Source of the DNA: Dyadobacter sediminis
Lineage (GTDB): Bacteria; Bacteroidota; Bacteroidia; Cytophagales; Spirosomataceae
DNA: 64,000 bases
Direction of reading: 5' to 3'
NCBI RefSeq assembly: GCF_005860765.1
Contig: NZ_VCEI01000025.1
Coordinates: 930,001 to 994,000, forward strand
Within the stretch, counting starts at the first letter, position 1, and each line of letters opens with the position of its first letter. Positions 8,052-17,005 of the stretch are shown piece by piece. Under the pieces are notes generated by a model. That model ran no database searches. It saw only the letters and a list, made by a program, of their open reading frames with translations, and was not told the origin of the DNA. A program made the position numbers and the translations under genes.

Positions 8052-9923
8052 ATGAAAAAACATGTACAATTAACCTCGTTAAAATTAGTTTTACTGCATG
8101 ACATGATTGCCATGTTCCTGCTTTTTTTTGCCGGTTTGACAACCGCTTTTGCACAGACTGAATGGCCTTTTCGAGATGATTTCAGCCGTAGCGCACTGGG
8201 TGCAAACTGGAAAGCAGACGCTGCCTGGACCATCCGGAACGGCGCCGCTTTCAATACATCGGATATAGGTTCGCTTGTAACTGCAAACAAGTTTGCTGCT
8301 GAGTCCTATGTAATCGAGACGTCTGCCAAAGGGCTTACCGGCAGCTACTGGCGTGAGTTCAGGATTATATTCGGACAGGCGAACGCTGCTGAATCAAAAG
8401 CGTATGTGCTCACTTATTACCCTGATTCCGGCGGAAACCTTACGCTTGGTATCGCGACCGACAATATCTATCATCCGCGTGTGCTCGACGAGTTCAGCAT
8501 TTATCCGGCACTGGAAGATGCAAGATGGTACAAATTTAAAATTGCGCGTTATAAAAGCGGCCTGATTCAGGTTTACATGGACAAAGGTCAGGGATACTCG
8601 AAAGAACCTGTGCTGGAAACCGTTGATTTGACGTATAAACAGTTAGGTCATTTCGGCTGGATGGTTTCAACGCAGACTGCAGGTAAAGACTTTTTTGTTG
8701 ACTGGATCGGAGCATGCAAGCCTGAAACTGAAAAGCCTGCATCACCGGAAAAGCCGGTGGAAGACAATCTCATCACACAGGTTTCAGTTCCAAGCGGCCG
8801 CTCGTACACGGTTTCAAAGTTAAATGCGGGTTCCCGGATTTATACAGACCGGGATTATCAGGTTACTTCGCTGCCCGGCTATCTGAAAGGTGCGTCATTT
8901 GTCCAGACAGCCATGGAAGACAAAAGCCAGACAGAGGCAAGCTGGCTTACAACTTTTATGAAAAAGCAGGTGGTGGTTTATGTCGCTTACGATCCAAGGG
9001 CGGGCAAGTTGCCGGCCTGGCTGCAGGAATGGCATAAAACGGGTGACATAATCGGCACCAATGATCCGGGTTCGAATTACCTGGAAATTTACAGCAGGCA
9101 GGCTGATTTCTGGCAGGTTTATCCAAGACCGTTTATTTTAGGGGCTAATCTGGCCGCTCCAGCAGAAGGTTCCAAAATGAATTACCTGGTGGCTGCCGTA
9201 GAACTGCCCGCAAGTATGAAACTGGAAGCAGAAAATGCAAAACTTTCGGGAGCTGTTGTGTCCAGTGGCCATCCGGGTTTCAGTGGAAAAGGATTTGCTG
9301 ATTTTATCAACAACAAAAGCGATTATATTGAATGGACTGCGCAGGTTACGCTGCCCGGAACATACAGTGTAGGCTATAAATTTGCAAATTTCAAAAACGA
9401 GCGTTCACTTGCATTGACTGTGGACGGCATTCCGGCAGGTACTTCTGTTTTTTTACCTCTGACGAGTTGGGATAGCTGGGCTTTTTACTCCGGGCAAAGG
9501 GTATTCCTGAAATCCGGAACGCATAAAATCCGGCTGACTGCAACAGGCACCAGCGGCCCGAATATCGATTTCCTGAGCCTGAACTTCCTATCCGATAATG
9601 CCGATTTGGTGACGGTCAATTCTTTGGCAAGATTGAATGCACAGGAACATGGCGTGTCACAATCCGGGGAAGATTACCTGCATGCATATCCGAATCCATT
9701 CCAAGATCAAACTGTCATTTCTTACGAATTAGCACAATCAGAAGAGGTAAATCTAGCCGTTTTTACCCCCGAAGGAAAGCAGCAGGCCATACTGGTGAAT
9801 GGCTTGCAGGCAGCCGGGAAATACAGGATAGAATTCAACGCAGGAAAACTTCCCGCCGGACTTTATATTTATCAGCTCAGGCACGGACCAACCATTCACA
9901 CCGGAAAAGTAGTCAAGCAATAA
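8052..9923 (+). CDS. Secreted type IX cargo with LamG-like and CBM6/35-like modules
   Basis: A 623-residue extracellular protein. Residues 1-35 form a signal peptide ending near AFA-QT. Residues about 38-225 resemble a concanavalin/LamG jelly roll (FRDDFSRSALGANW, then GHFGWMVSTQTAGKDFFVDWIG). A middle part of unknown fold follows a Pro/Glu-rich linker. Residues about 389-515 look like a CBM6/CBM35 sugar-binding beta sandwich (KLEAENAKLSG, then YIEWTAQVTLPGTYSVGYKFA). The last 80 residues are a type IX secretion sorting domain (HAYPNPFQDQTVISYEL, ending GLYIYQLRHG and GKVVKQ). No catalytic domain is recognised, so it may be a cell-surface binding protein for glycans. The upstream region is AT-rich (8020-8050). 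Confidence 0.82.
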   Translation: MKKHVQLTSLKLVLLHDMIAMFLLFFAGLTTAFAQTEWPFRDDFSRSALGANWKADAAWTIRNGAAFNTSDIGSLVTANKFAAESYVIETSAKGLTGSYWREFRIIFGQANAAESKAYVLTYYPDSGGNLTLGIATDNIYHPRVLDEFSIYPALEDARWYKFKIARYKSGLIQVYMDKGQGYSKEPVLETVDLTYKQLGHFGWMVSTQTAGKDFFVDWIGACKPETEKPASPEKPVEDNLITQVSVPSGRSYTVSKLNAGSRIYTDRDYQVTSLPGYLKGASFVQTAMEDKSQTEASWLTTFMKKQVVVYVAYDPRAGKLPAWLQEWHKTGDIIGTNDPGSNYLEIYSRQADFWQVYPRPFILGANLAAPAEGSKMNYLVAAVELPASMKLEAENAKLSGAVVSSGHPGFSGKGFADFINNKSDYIEWTAQVTLPGTYSVGYKFANFKNERSLALTVDGIPAGTSVFLPLTSWDSWAFYSGQRVFLKSGTHKIRLTATGTSGPNIDFLSLNFLSDNADLVTVNSLARLNAQEHGVSQSGEDYLHAYPNPFQDQTVISYELAQSEEVNLAVFTPEGKQQAILVNGLQAAGKYRIEFNAGKLPAGLYIYQLRHGPTIHTGKVVKQ

Positions 9924-10073
9924 ACATGGTTTCAGAAACATGCTGCTGAGTAATTATTGACAATCTTTTATAAAAGCCGGTTACGTACCTATCGGCAATT
10001 CGGTTTAAACTTTGAGAAAACGGAATAGTCAGAAACAAGCCTACTGAAAACTATCTATTTGCCGCAGCAAACA

Positions 10074-10126
10074 TAAAGCAATTACTTATTTGTAATCATC
10101 CGTTTTACGAGTAAGTAATTGCTTTA
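10074..10126. terminator. Perfect 15 bp inverted repeat between convergent genes
   Basis: TAAAGCAATTACTTA (10074-10088) is the exact reverse complement of TAAGTAATTGCTTTA (10112-10126), with a 23 nt loop. It lies between a rightward and a leftward gene. The tract after it is AT-rich but not a pure T run, so a bidirectional terminator is likely but not certain. Confidence 0.65.
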
Positions 10127-10188
10127 AAATATCATTTTTCTTCCTCCTTTTTTTCCTTCCCCCTTCCTCCCTGAAATTCAAAAAACCG

Positions 10189-11124
10189 CTATAAAGTAAC
10201 AACCACTTTGCCGACCGTTCTGCCGCTTTCGACCTGCAGGTGTGCCGCCGCCATGTCCGCAAACGGGAAAGTTTTTGAAACATGCGCTTTCAGAATGCCT
10301 TTTTCCAGTAATGCCGCAATTTGCTGCATATCATCGCCGTCTGACTGTACCAGAAAGAAAAATCCGTTCACGCCTTTTGCCTTGGCCTTTTCGGTAACCG
10401 ATTCGTTCAGGCCGGTAGGAATGCTGATCAGAGTTCCGCCGGGTTTGGTCACTTCAAGGGAATTGTCAATGTTATCGCCACCAACCGTATCGAATACGAA
10501 GTCGAACTCAAGCGGACTTTTCTGCCAGTCGTAACCGTGGTAATCAATGTGTTCGTCTGCGCCGAGCGCAAGTACAAAGTCTTTGTTCCCGGCTGATGAG
10601 GTTCCTGTTACGTGAACACCCAGGTGTTTGGCCAGCTGCACTGCAAAATGCCCTACGCCGCCGGCAGCTGCATGAATCAGCACTTTCTGGCCAGCTTCCA
10701 CTTTTGCTTTTTTTACCAGCGCCTGCCATGCGGTCAGTGCCGCCAGTGTTGCGGAAGCTGCCTCTTCATGTGAAATATTGCCGGGCTTTACGGCCAGCTG
10801 TGATGCAGGCGCCGCCAGAAACTCGGCATACGCCTTTCCGTGACCGGGAAAATTGACCATACCAAAAACTTCGTCACCCATTTTGAACGCATCGCTTTTC
10901 GTTTCTGTTACGACGCCGGAAATGTCCCAGCCGAGAATCAGCGGGCTTTGATCTTTAATGCGTCCGTACATGCCTCTTCCTGCACGGCTTTTCACATCCA
11001 CGGGGTTAATGCTGATGGCTTTTACCTGTACAAGGACTTCTTCTGCCTGGATGACAGGATTTTCAATATTTTTAAGATGAAGGTTTTCAACACCTCCGGG
11101 CTGTTCTGTAACAATGGCTTTCAT
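10189..11124 (-). CDS. NADPH-dependent quinone oxidoreductase-like protein
   Basis: A 311-residue zinc-free medium-chain reductase of the quinone oxidoreductase (zeta-crystallin) group. It has the N-terminal GroES-like fold (VLVQVKAISINPVDVKSRAG), then a Rossmann domain with the nucleotide motif AAAGGVGHFAVQLAK. The structural zinc cysteines of alcohol dehydrogenases are absent, which fits the quinone or enone reductase branch. It would reduce quinones or alpha,beta-unsaturated carbonyls with NADPH in the cytoplasm. A small unknown gene lies 49 bp upstream on the same strand and may be cotranscribed. Confidence 0.85.
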   Translation of the reverse strand: MKAIVTEQPGGVENLHLKNIENPVIQAEEVLVQVKAISINPVDVKSRAGRGMYGRIKDQSPLILGWDISGVVTETKSDAFKMGDEVFGMVNFPGHGKAYAEFLAAPASQLAVKPGNISHEEAASATLAALTAWQALVKKAKVEAGQKVLIHAAAGGVGHFAVQLAKHLGVHVTGTSSAGNKDFVLALGADEHIDYHGYDWQKSPLEFDFVFDTVGGDNIDNSLEVTKPGGTLISIPTGLNESVTEKAKAKGVNGFFFLVQSDGDDMQQIAALLEKGILKAHVSKTFPFADMAAAHLQVESGRTVGKVVVTL

Positions 11125-11173
11125 TTATTTCTGATCATTTTATTGGTTCAATGACATTATGCGAATTGCCGGT

Positions 11174-11401
11174 TTATTCCCATTCGTACTCTTTCAGGTA
11201 ATTGCGCAGGTCCAGACCTTTTTTCGTTAGCCGTCCGTAAATCAGCGATTCCAGGTTTGTTGACCATGACAAAACAACCATACTCTGGTCTTCCAGAATC
11301 TTCATATCGGAAATAATCCGGCGGTTCAGGCCTTCTTCGATCGTGAACAGAATCTGGTCATGATTCCGGAATACCTTCATTGCTTCAAATTCCTCTTCCA
11401 T
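11174..11401 (-). CDS. Small protein of unknown function
   Basis: 75 residues from an ATG at 11401 (a TTG nine codons upstream would give 84). The sequence is soluble, highly charged and mixed alpha/beta, with MEEEFEAMKVFRNHDQILFTIEEG, then RRIISDMKILEDQSMVVLSW and an acidic tail ending EYEWE. It has no cysteine pairs, signal peptide or membrane segment. It sits 49 bp upstream of the quinone oxidoreductase gene in the same direction, so the two may be one transcript. I do not recognise a family. It could be an adaptor or a DNA-mimic-like acidic protein, but nothing shows this. Confidence 0.5.
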   Translation of the reverse strand: MEEEFEAMKVFRNHDQILFTIEEGLNRRIISDMKILEDQSMVVLSWSTNLESLIYGRLTKKGLDLRNYLKEYEWE

Positions 11402-12175
11402 AACTGTTGATAATCTTTTATAAAGCAATTCATTGCAAGTACTTTGAGAGGCACCTTTTTATTCCACTGATCGGGAATAAGCAGTACCAAAGTGCAACAC
11501 ACATGAAGTGATCCGTTGTACGGATATAAACCCGTTTTTCCGGGTACGGTTCGTTACTGGTAAATCTACATTGCAAAGAATCCCAAAAAACATTCCGGAT
11601 GCGCAACAAGGCTTATGCTGTTATTCAAAAGCAATTGTATCCGATCCCATTTTCCGGTATGATCTGTAAAATCAAAGGAAAATTACTTTATTATATTCTG
11701 CTTGCAGGACAGAGCCGGAAAGCAATTTTTATATTTCAGCGGGTTATTTCAATGTATTTTGCAATTTTATCAGCTTTAAGGTAACTATTTTTCCGTGTGT
11801 TGTCAGCTGCGATGAAGTTTTAGGATAATTGTATATAATATCATACCAATAGGAGAAGATTGTATGGGTTTAAAGCTTTTTGCCGCTAAAAAATCGTATG
11901 CAGAAAGCCGGTATTGCTGTTTGATGAAAGGGTGCCCGCTGCCATACGACTCTGCCTTGCGGCTGCTGTTTTTATCTGCAGTCTGTGTGAATTCATGGTT
12001 TTGTAAGGACTGCGTGTTTTGAAACAAGCCCGTTTTTACCCGCATATTCCGTATCGGGAAACAGCACAAAGAAACGCAGAGTGCAGCTTTATGACAGAAT
12101 TAGCATCGTTGTATAAAAGCAGGCACTTGGATTTGTGCGCACAGAAAGTAATTTTAGGAATTAACTCAAAGTAAA
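11402..12175. other. Long intergenic region, no supported gene
   Basis: 774 bp without a convincing coding region. Short open frames on both strands have biased, low-complexity translations and no start context. The right end must hold the dgoD promoter; a weak match is TTG near 12108 with TGGATTTG near 12127. No repeats, hairpins with T runs or tRNA-like folds were seen. Confidence 0.5.
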
Positions 12176-13324
12176 ATGAAAATCAGAAGTTACGAATTGT
12201 TCCAGGTTCCGCCGAGATGGCTGTTTTTGAAAATAGAAACGGATGAAGGACTGATTGGCTGGGGGGAGCCGGTTATAGAAGGAAAAGCGGCAACGGTGAA
12301 GGCGGCGGTCATTGAACTGATGGATACGCTGATCGGGAAAGATCCGATGGACATTGAAGGGCATTGGAATACGATGTACAGAGGCGGTTTTTATCGGGGC
12401 GGACCTATTTTGATGAGTGCCATTGCCGGTATCGATCAGGCGCTCTGGGATATCAAGGGCAAGTTTTACAATGCGCCCGTTTACCAACTGCTTGGCGGAA
12501 AGTGCCGTGACAAGATCAAGGTTTATTCATGGATAGGCGGTGACCGTCCGTCGGATGTGGCGAATGCTGCCAAACTTTCGCTGGACATTGGTTTCAAAGC
12601 CATTAAAATGAATGCGACCGATGAAATGCAGTATGTTGATTCTTATGAAAAGATTGATCATGTGCTGCTTCGCGTGGCTTCCATCCGGGAAGTTGTAGGG
12701 TATGCGCTGGACATCGGCGTTGATTTTCACGGACGTCTGCACAAGCCGATGGCCAAGGTGCTGGCCAAAGAACTGGAACAGTTCCGTCCGATGTTTATCG
12801 AAGAACCTGTTTTGCCTGAAAACAACGAGGCGCTGAGGGAAATTGCGCAGCATACCTGTATTCCGATTGCGACGGGCGAGCGCATGTTCAGCCGCTGGCA
12901 CTTCAAGGATTTGCTGACAAAAGGTTACGCCGATATTATCCAGCCCGATCTCTCGCATGCCGGCGGCATTACGGAATGCAAAAAAATATTGTCCATGGCC
13001 GAAGCTTTTGACGTGGCCGCTGCGCCGCACTGTCCGCTTGGGCCCATTGCGCTGGCTGCCTGCTTACAGGTTGACGCTACTTGCCACAACGCCTTTATTC
13101 AGGAACAAAGCCTGGGCATTCACTACAATCAGGGAAGCGACCTGATGGATTACCTTACGGATAAGACGGTGTTCAGCTATGAAGATGGATTTGTAAAAAT
13201 TCCTTCCGGACCCGGACTCGGCATTGAAATCGATGAGGAGCAGGTACGCAGAATGGCGGAAATAGGCCACAACTGGAAAAACCCGCTCTGGAAACATGAC
13301 GACGGCAGCGCAGCAGAATGGTAA
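12176..13324 (+). CDS. dgoD: D-galactonate dehydratase
   Basis: A 382-residue enolase-superfamily dehydratase that converts D-galactonate to 2-dehydro-3-deoxy-D-galactonate, the first step of the DeLey-Doudoroff galactonate pathway. The key residues fall at the same numbers as in the E. coli enzyme: metal ligands Asp183 (VDFHGR), Glu209 (IEEPVLPEN) and Glu235 (GERMFSRW), and catalytic His185 and His285 ([13 protein letters not shown]). Length and the N-terminal capping domain are also typical. This is the best-supported enzyme call in the window. The later pathway enzymes (KDGal kinase and aldolase) and a transporter are not nearby, so galactonate may be one of several substrates, or those genes lie elsewhere. 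It is monocistronic and convergent with the next gene, 34 bp away. Confidence 0.93.
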   Translation: MKIRSYELFQVPPRWLFLKIETDEGLIGWGEPVIEGKAATVKAAVIELMDTLIGKDPMDIEGHWNTMYRGGFYRGGPILMSAIAGIDQALWDIKGKFYNAPVYQLLGGKCRDKIKVYSWIGGDRPSDVANAAKLSLDIGFKAIKMNATDEMQYVDSYEKIDHVLLRVASIREVVGYALDIGVDFHGRLHKPMAKVLAKELEQFRPMFIEEPVLPENNEALREIAQHTCIPIATGERMFSRWHFKDLLTKGYADIIQPDLSHAGGITECKKILSMAEAFDVAAAPHCPLGPIALAACLQVDATCHNAFIQEQSLGIHYNQGSDLMDYLTDKTVFSYEDGFVKIPSGPGLGIEIDEEQVRRMAEIGHNWKNPLWKHDDGSAAEW

Positions 13325-13358
13325 GATGTGTTTTTCAGGTATAAAATGGTAATCCGGG

Positions 13359-14753
13359 TTACTTAAGGTTCTTTCTTTGTTTGTATTTCCGGAAGCGTTC
13401 GTTGTATTCTTTCAGTTCTGCCTCTTTGAAGCGTTTCTCCATTTCATCGGAAAGGTTGAGACGTTCCTGCATCTGGAGTGAACCGGAAAGTTCTACAAGC
13501 GTGTTGCGTCCGTTTTTGTCTTTCAGCAGGTCAAAGGCATCGTATGTGTCGCCGTTAACGGTAAATGCCTTGAAAGATAACTTGTTCCGGTCAATATGCA
13601 CGGTCTGGTAAAGCTGCGTGTTGGAAGCGGCACGGTCCATCCAGTTTTCAAGGCCGAGCGCGTACATTTTCGGCCCGCTTACCGAAACCACATAGATCGG
13701 GCCATCGGGCTTTTTCCTGCTTTGTCCCAGCGGCATGTTGATACCCCGGGCATACGTATGGTCATGTCCCTGAAGAACAAGATCAACGTGATACTGTTTG
13801 TAAAGCGGTTCCATTTTTGTCCGCCAGTGATCGTTGTCACGGCCGTTGGCAGTGGAATAGATCGGGTGATGATGAAAAACAATGGTCCAGCGGTTTGGAT
13901 TTTCCTTCGCGGTTTTTTCAAACCAGGCCGCTTGTTTTTCCATCACTTCGGGGTCGGATATGGCTTCTTGCGAGTTTAGTGAAATAAACCTTATACCTTG
14001 ATAATCTATGTAATAAGCCGTTTCCGTCAAGCCTTCGGGTCCGTTTTCGGGCAGTGCAAACTGGGGCCGCCAGTGTCGGGATAAAATTCCTGTCCGGTTT
14101 TCGCCTTTGAAATATTCGTGGTTGCCGGGCGCCGCAAGGCTGGGGATCATTCCGTTCACCCAGCCGCCGGCTTCAAACCATTCACCCCATTCGTAATCTG
14201 CATTGGCGCGGTTGATGAGATCGCCGGCATGGATCATGAAATCGGCATCAGGCAATGTGGTAAACGCTCCGCGTATCGTCCTCGACCACAGCGAACGGAT
14301 GTCATTCTGCGCATCACCGAAATACAGGAAAGAAACGGGTTCGTTTTGATCCGAAGCGGTTTTGAAGTGAAACCATTCGCTCCAGTACGTGCCGTCGCCA
14401 ACTCTGTAAACATACTGCGTTGCGGGTTTAAGGTCGGTTAAGGCAGCTTCATGGTAACTGACTTTCCGGCCATCCATTGTGATTTGCTGGGTAGTAGCTT
14501 TTACAATCCGGGCGTTCTTCTGAAAATCAGGCGAAGGATCGGCTTCATGAATGGCTACAACCGCACGGGTCACTGTAGAGTCTGTCCGCCAGTTTACGGC
14601 CTGCGAGCGGGAAGCGTCCCCTTTGAATCCCAAAATAATGCGGTCGGGAAAACGCGAGGCCGGGTAGGATTTGTTCACTTGTGCAGACACAAGTGCGGGA
14701 ACTGAACTAATCAGTAACAGAACAAGAGCAAAGGGTTTTATGCCGGGGTGCAT
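13359..14753 (-). CDS. Secreted purple-acid-phosphatase-like metallophosphoesterase
   Basis: 464 residues from the ATG at 14753. The frame stays open upstream, but only this start gives a signal peptide (MHPGIKPFALVLLLISSVPA, cleavage near VSAQ). An N-terminal fibronectin-like domain typical of purple acid phosphatases (about 35-130) is followed by a calcineurin-like catalytic domain with all metal motifs: YFGDAQND, HAGDLI, PGNHEYF, FHHHPIYS and GHDHTYARG. The C-terminus is a charged coiled tail (EMEKRFKEAELKEYNERF). It should hydrolyse phosphate monoesters or diesters in the periplasm. It is divergent from a small secreted protein, with a 236 bp shared promoter region. A second phosphoesterase lies 0.9 kb away. 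Confidence 0.87.
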   Translation of the reverse strand: MHPGIKPFALVLLLISSVPALVSAQVNKSYPASRFPDRIILGFKGDASRSQAVNWRTDSTVTRAVVAIHEADPSPDFQKNARIVKATTQQITMDGRKVSYHEAALTDLKPATQYVYRVGDGTYWSEWFHFKTASDQNEPVSFLYFGDAQNDIRSLWSRTIRGAFTTLPDADFMIHAGDLINRANADYEWGEWFEAGGWVNGMIPSLAAPGNHEYFKGENRTGILSRHWRPQFALPENGPEGLTETAYYIDYQGIRFISLNSQEAISDPEVMEKQAAWFEKTAKENPNRWTIVFHHHPIYSTANGRDNDHWRTKMEPLYKQYHVDLVLQGHDHTYARGINMPLGQSRKKPDGPIYVVSVSGPKMYALGLENWMDRAASNTQLYQTVHIDRNKLSFKAFTVNGDTYDAFDLLKDKNGRNTLVELSGSLQMQERLNLSDEMEKRFKEAELKEYNERFRKYKQRKNLK

Positions 14754-14908
14754 GATATCGGAATAAACGGTTTGAAAGGCAATGTTACAGGAATAGGAGG
14801 CGGTTTTGACAAAATGTGTATTAAGAAAATGTAAAGAGTACCGGGATTTCTGATAACAGTAATTTAATATTAATTCTTGGATAAAGGAACACATTTGTGT
14901 CCGACCGA

Positions 14909-14938
14909 TTGCATAGTTCATGTATTTGTATAAATTTG
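14909..14938 (+). promoter_or_regulatory. Bacteroidota-type promoter (TTG, 19 nt, TAAATTTG)
   Basis: TTG at 14909-14911 and TAAATTTG at 14931-14938 match the -33 and -7 boxes (TTTG and TAnnTTTG) of the Bacteroidota primary sigma factor with the usual spacing. It would start transcription near 14945 for the small secreted protein gene at 14990. Confidence 0.55.
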
Positions 14939-14989
14939 GAAGCGAATGCCATTCCTTATTTATGTAACATTTTAATCCTTTTTGACCAA

Positions 14990-15364
14990 ATGATGAAAGC
15001 AAAGTACTTGTTGACAATGATCGTTGCGATGGCCATGATTTCCATTGCTGCACAAAGCGTGATGCTAGCCGATGAGCTGTTGGGTACTTGGAAGTACACG
15101 ATTTCCGATGTGCCGCCGGAATACGAATCCGGATACATGACCTTTGAGCAAAAAGATAACAAAATGGTTGGGTACATGGGGCAAACCGACAAGAAGGAAA
15201 TGAAGGAACTCACTGTTGATCAGGGAAAAGTGTCTTTTGCAACCGATTTTGAGGGCGGACTGATCAAATACACCCTGACCCAAAAAGGGGACTCGCTCAG
15301 CGGTTCCGTTTCAACGCAATATGGAGATTTTCCGATTGTAGCTGTGAAGGAAGCGAAAAAATAA
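14990..15364 (+). CDS. Small secreted protein, lipocalin-like, unknown function
   Basis: 124 residues from the ATG at 14990, starting with a signal peptide (MMKAKYLLTMIVAMAMISIA, mature chain near ADELLGTW). The mature chain is a run of short beta strands (GTWKYTISDVPPEYESGYMTF, KMVGYMG, KVSFATDF, KYTLTQKGDSLSGSVST). This resembles small lipocalin-like or copper-resistance-like beta barrels often annotated as hypothetical in Bacteroidota. Export to the periplasm is well supported; the ligand is unknown. It is divergent from the purple-acid-phosphatase-like gene and is followed by a long perfect hairpin. Confidence 0.75.
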   Translation: MMKAKYLLTMIVAMAMISIAAQSVMLADELLGTWKYTISDVPPEYESGYMTFEQKDNKMVGYMGQTDKKEMKELTVDQGKVSFATDFEGGLIKYTLTQKGDSLSGSVSTQYGDFPIVAVKEAKK

Positions 15365-15408
15365 TCCGTTCTGAACTTATTCAGGAATACGCTCAAAAAT
15401 ACATCTTC

Positions 15409-15449
15409 TAATGCAATATGGCTGCCCTACGAGCAGCCATATTGCATTA
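15409..15449. terminator. Perfect 17 bp hairpin, 7 nt loop, no T run
   Basis: TAATGCAATATGGCTGC (15409-15425) pairs perfectly with GCAGCCATATTGCATTA (15433-15449) around the loop CCTACGA. It follows the small secreted protein gene by 45 bp. The stem is strong, but no uridine tract follows on either strand, so it may be an mRNA-stabilising or factor-assisted element rather than a simple intrinsic terminator. Confidence 0.7.
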
Positions 15450-15656
15450 GGAACAAGTTGATTAAGGTTTTTCCGGACTTGAAAAAACGAACATGGACCA
15501 AAATGTATCTTACAGGGTATTTTTTACTTCTCACCGTTCACAACGCACATCTTCATTTTCCTGAATTTTGTTAAACGCAGCCTATTCTTCTATATTTCGC
15601 AGGATTGGTGCAGGAATTGCTGCTGACCGAAATAGTACAGAAATTGATAATCAGGT

Positions 15657-16793
15657 ATGTCAGACAAGGTTGAGAAATATAATATCCCGGTACTGAAAAA
15701 GAACCAGCCGGATGAAAATTACAAGTTCAGAATGGCACCGGAGCCAAGCGGCACCTATCCGTTTCACTTGAACCTTCAGGATGTTCAGTCAACCGGAAAC
15801 CTGGAAAAAAAGATGGTATTTCATATGCTGGGCGATACCGGAAGCATGCATCATGCTGATTTTTTGCGTGAAGTTGCGGCTGAAATGGTCAGGCAGTTTG
15901 AAAATTCGGAAAGTGAGGAGGAGAAGCCGGGTTTTCTGTATCATCTGGGCGATATCGTTTACAATCATGGTGAGGCGACACAATATGCAAGACAATTTTT
16001 TGAACCGTTTGAAAAGTATCCTTCTTCCATATTTGCCATTGCCGGCAACCACGACAGTGACGTCAATCCGGACAGTTCCGAGCCATACGACAGTCTGAGC
16101 GCATTCAAAACCGTTTTTTGTGATACCGAGCCAAGGGTCGTTCCGTTCAGCGGAAATTCCCGCAGGAAAAGTATGATCCAGCCCAATGTATTCTGGACAC
16201 TTGAAACGCCTTTGGCCACTATAATCGGACTTCACAGCAATGTGCCTAAATACGGCATCATTACGGCTGAGCAGCGAAGCTGGCTGGTGGAAGAATTGAA
16301 GGCTGCCCGACAGGAAATGCCCCGGAAAGCGCTGATCCTCTGTCTGCACCATGCGCCTTATTCCGCCGATATCAACCATGGTTCCAGCTTGCCGATGATC
16401 GAAATGCTGGATGGTGTTTTTGAAGAAACCGGAATCCGTCCGGATATTGTATTCAGCGGCCATGTGCATAATTATCAGAGGTTTATCAAAAAATATGCAG
16501 ACGGAAAAGAAGTTCCTTTTGTTGTAGCCGGAGCAGGAGGGTATGATGGCCTGCACGAAATAGTCCATACCAACGACGACCATTTTTACACCGAAAATCC
16601 TTTGCTGAAAGACGTAAAGCTGGAATGCTATTGCGATAACCAGCACGGTTTTCTGAAAATTGTATTGGAGAAAAAAGATAACAGACTTACACTTACCGGC
16701 TCGTATTATGCCATTTCACATCAAATAGATAGAGGCAACGAAGAGGAGCGGATTTCGTCTTTATGGGACCGTTTCGAAATGGAAATAAATTGA
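15657..16793 (+). CDS. Cytoplasmic calcineurin-like metallophosphoesterase
   Basis: 378 residues, no signal peptide, so probably cytoplasmic, unlike the phosphatase at 13.4-14.8 kb. The five metallophosphoesterase blocks are present: MLGDTGSMHH, HLGDIVYNHG, AGNHDSDV, LCLHHAPYS and FSGHVHNYQRF. It may act on phosphoesters, cyclic nucleotides or phospholipid head groups; the family does not fix the substrate. An N-terminal extension of about 50 residues comes before the fold. The next feature is a terminator 38 bp downstream, so it is a single-gene unit. Confidence 0.85.
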   Translation: MSDKVEKYNIPVLKKNQPDENYKFRMAPEPSGTYPFHLNLQDVQSTGNLEKKMVFHMLGDTGSMHHADFLREVAAEMVRQFENSESEEEKPGFLYHLGDIVYNHGEATQYARQFFEPFEKYPSSIFAIAGNHDSDVNPDSSEPYDSLSAFKTVFCDTEPRVVPFSGNSRRKSMIQPNVFWTLETPLATIIGLHSNVPKYGIITAEQRSWLVEELKAARQEMPRKALILCLHHAPYSADINHGSSLPMIEMLDGVFEETGIRPDIVFSGHVHNYQRFIKKYADGKEVPFVVAGAGGYDGLHEIVHTNDDHFYTENPLLKDVKLECYCDNQHGFLKIVLEKKDNRLTLTGSYYAISHQIDRGNEEERISSLWDRFEMEIN

Positions 16794-16831
16794 ACCAAAA
16801 CCGGCGGATATTCCAGTTTCTTCACTCAACA

Positions 16832-16873
16832 AAAAATCAGCTGATATTCTTTACGTATACCAGCTGATTTTTG
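16832..16873 (+). terminator. Intrinsic terminator
   Basis: AAAAATCAGCTG pairs with CAGCTGATTTTT around a 17 nt loop, with a T-rich tail. It closes the phosphoesterase gene, and the A/T-flanked arms allow leftward use as well. Confidence 0.85.
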
Positions 16874-16961
16874 TTAAATGTAAATTTTTTGATTAGAAAA
16901 ATTAAAAGGATTAGAAACTATCGCTTTCTATATAGTGGCTTTTATCAATAGATTATAATAT

Positions 16962-17003
16962 AAAGCCAACAGCTAAAAGCTAATAGCCAACAGCCAATAG
17001 CTG
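16962..17003. repeat. GCTAAAAGCTAATAGCC-type intergenic repeat
   Basis: AGCCAACAGCTAAAAGCTAATAGCCAACAGCCAATAGCTGA has the same words as the other GCTA-type repeats in this window. It abuts the stop codon of the leftward aldo/keto reductase gene, as the 5.3 kb copy does for the Hsp70-like gene. Confidence 0.75.
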
Positions 17004-17005
17004 AC

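Noticed and set aside
11803..12069. 88-codon leftward frame in the gap before dgoD
   Set aside because: Random-looking composition, no start context, no recognisable motif.
14754..15053. Upstream extension of the purple-acid-phosphatase-like gene
   Set aside because: Overlaps the divergent gene and precedes the signal peptide at 14753.
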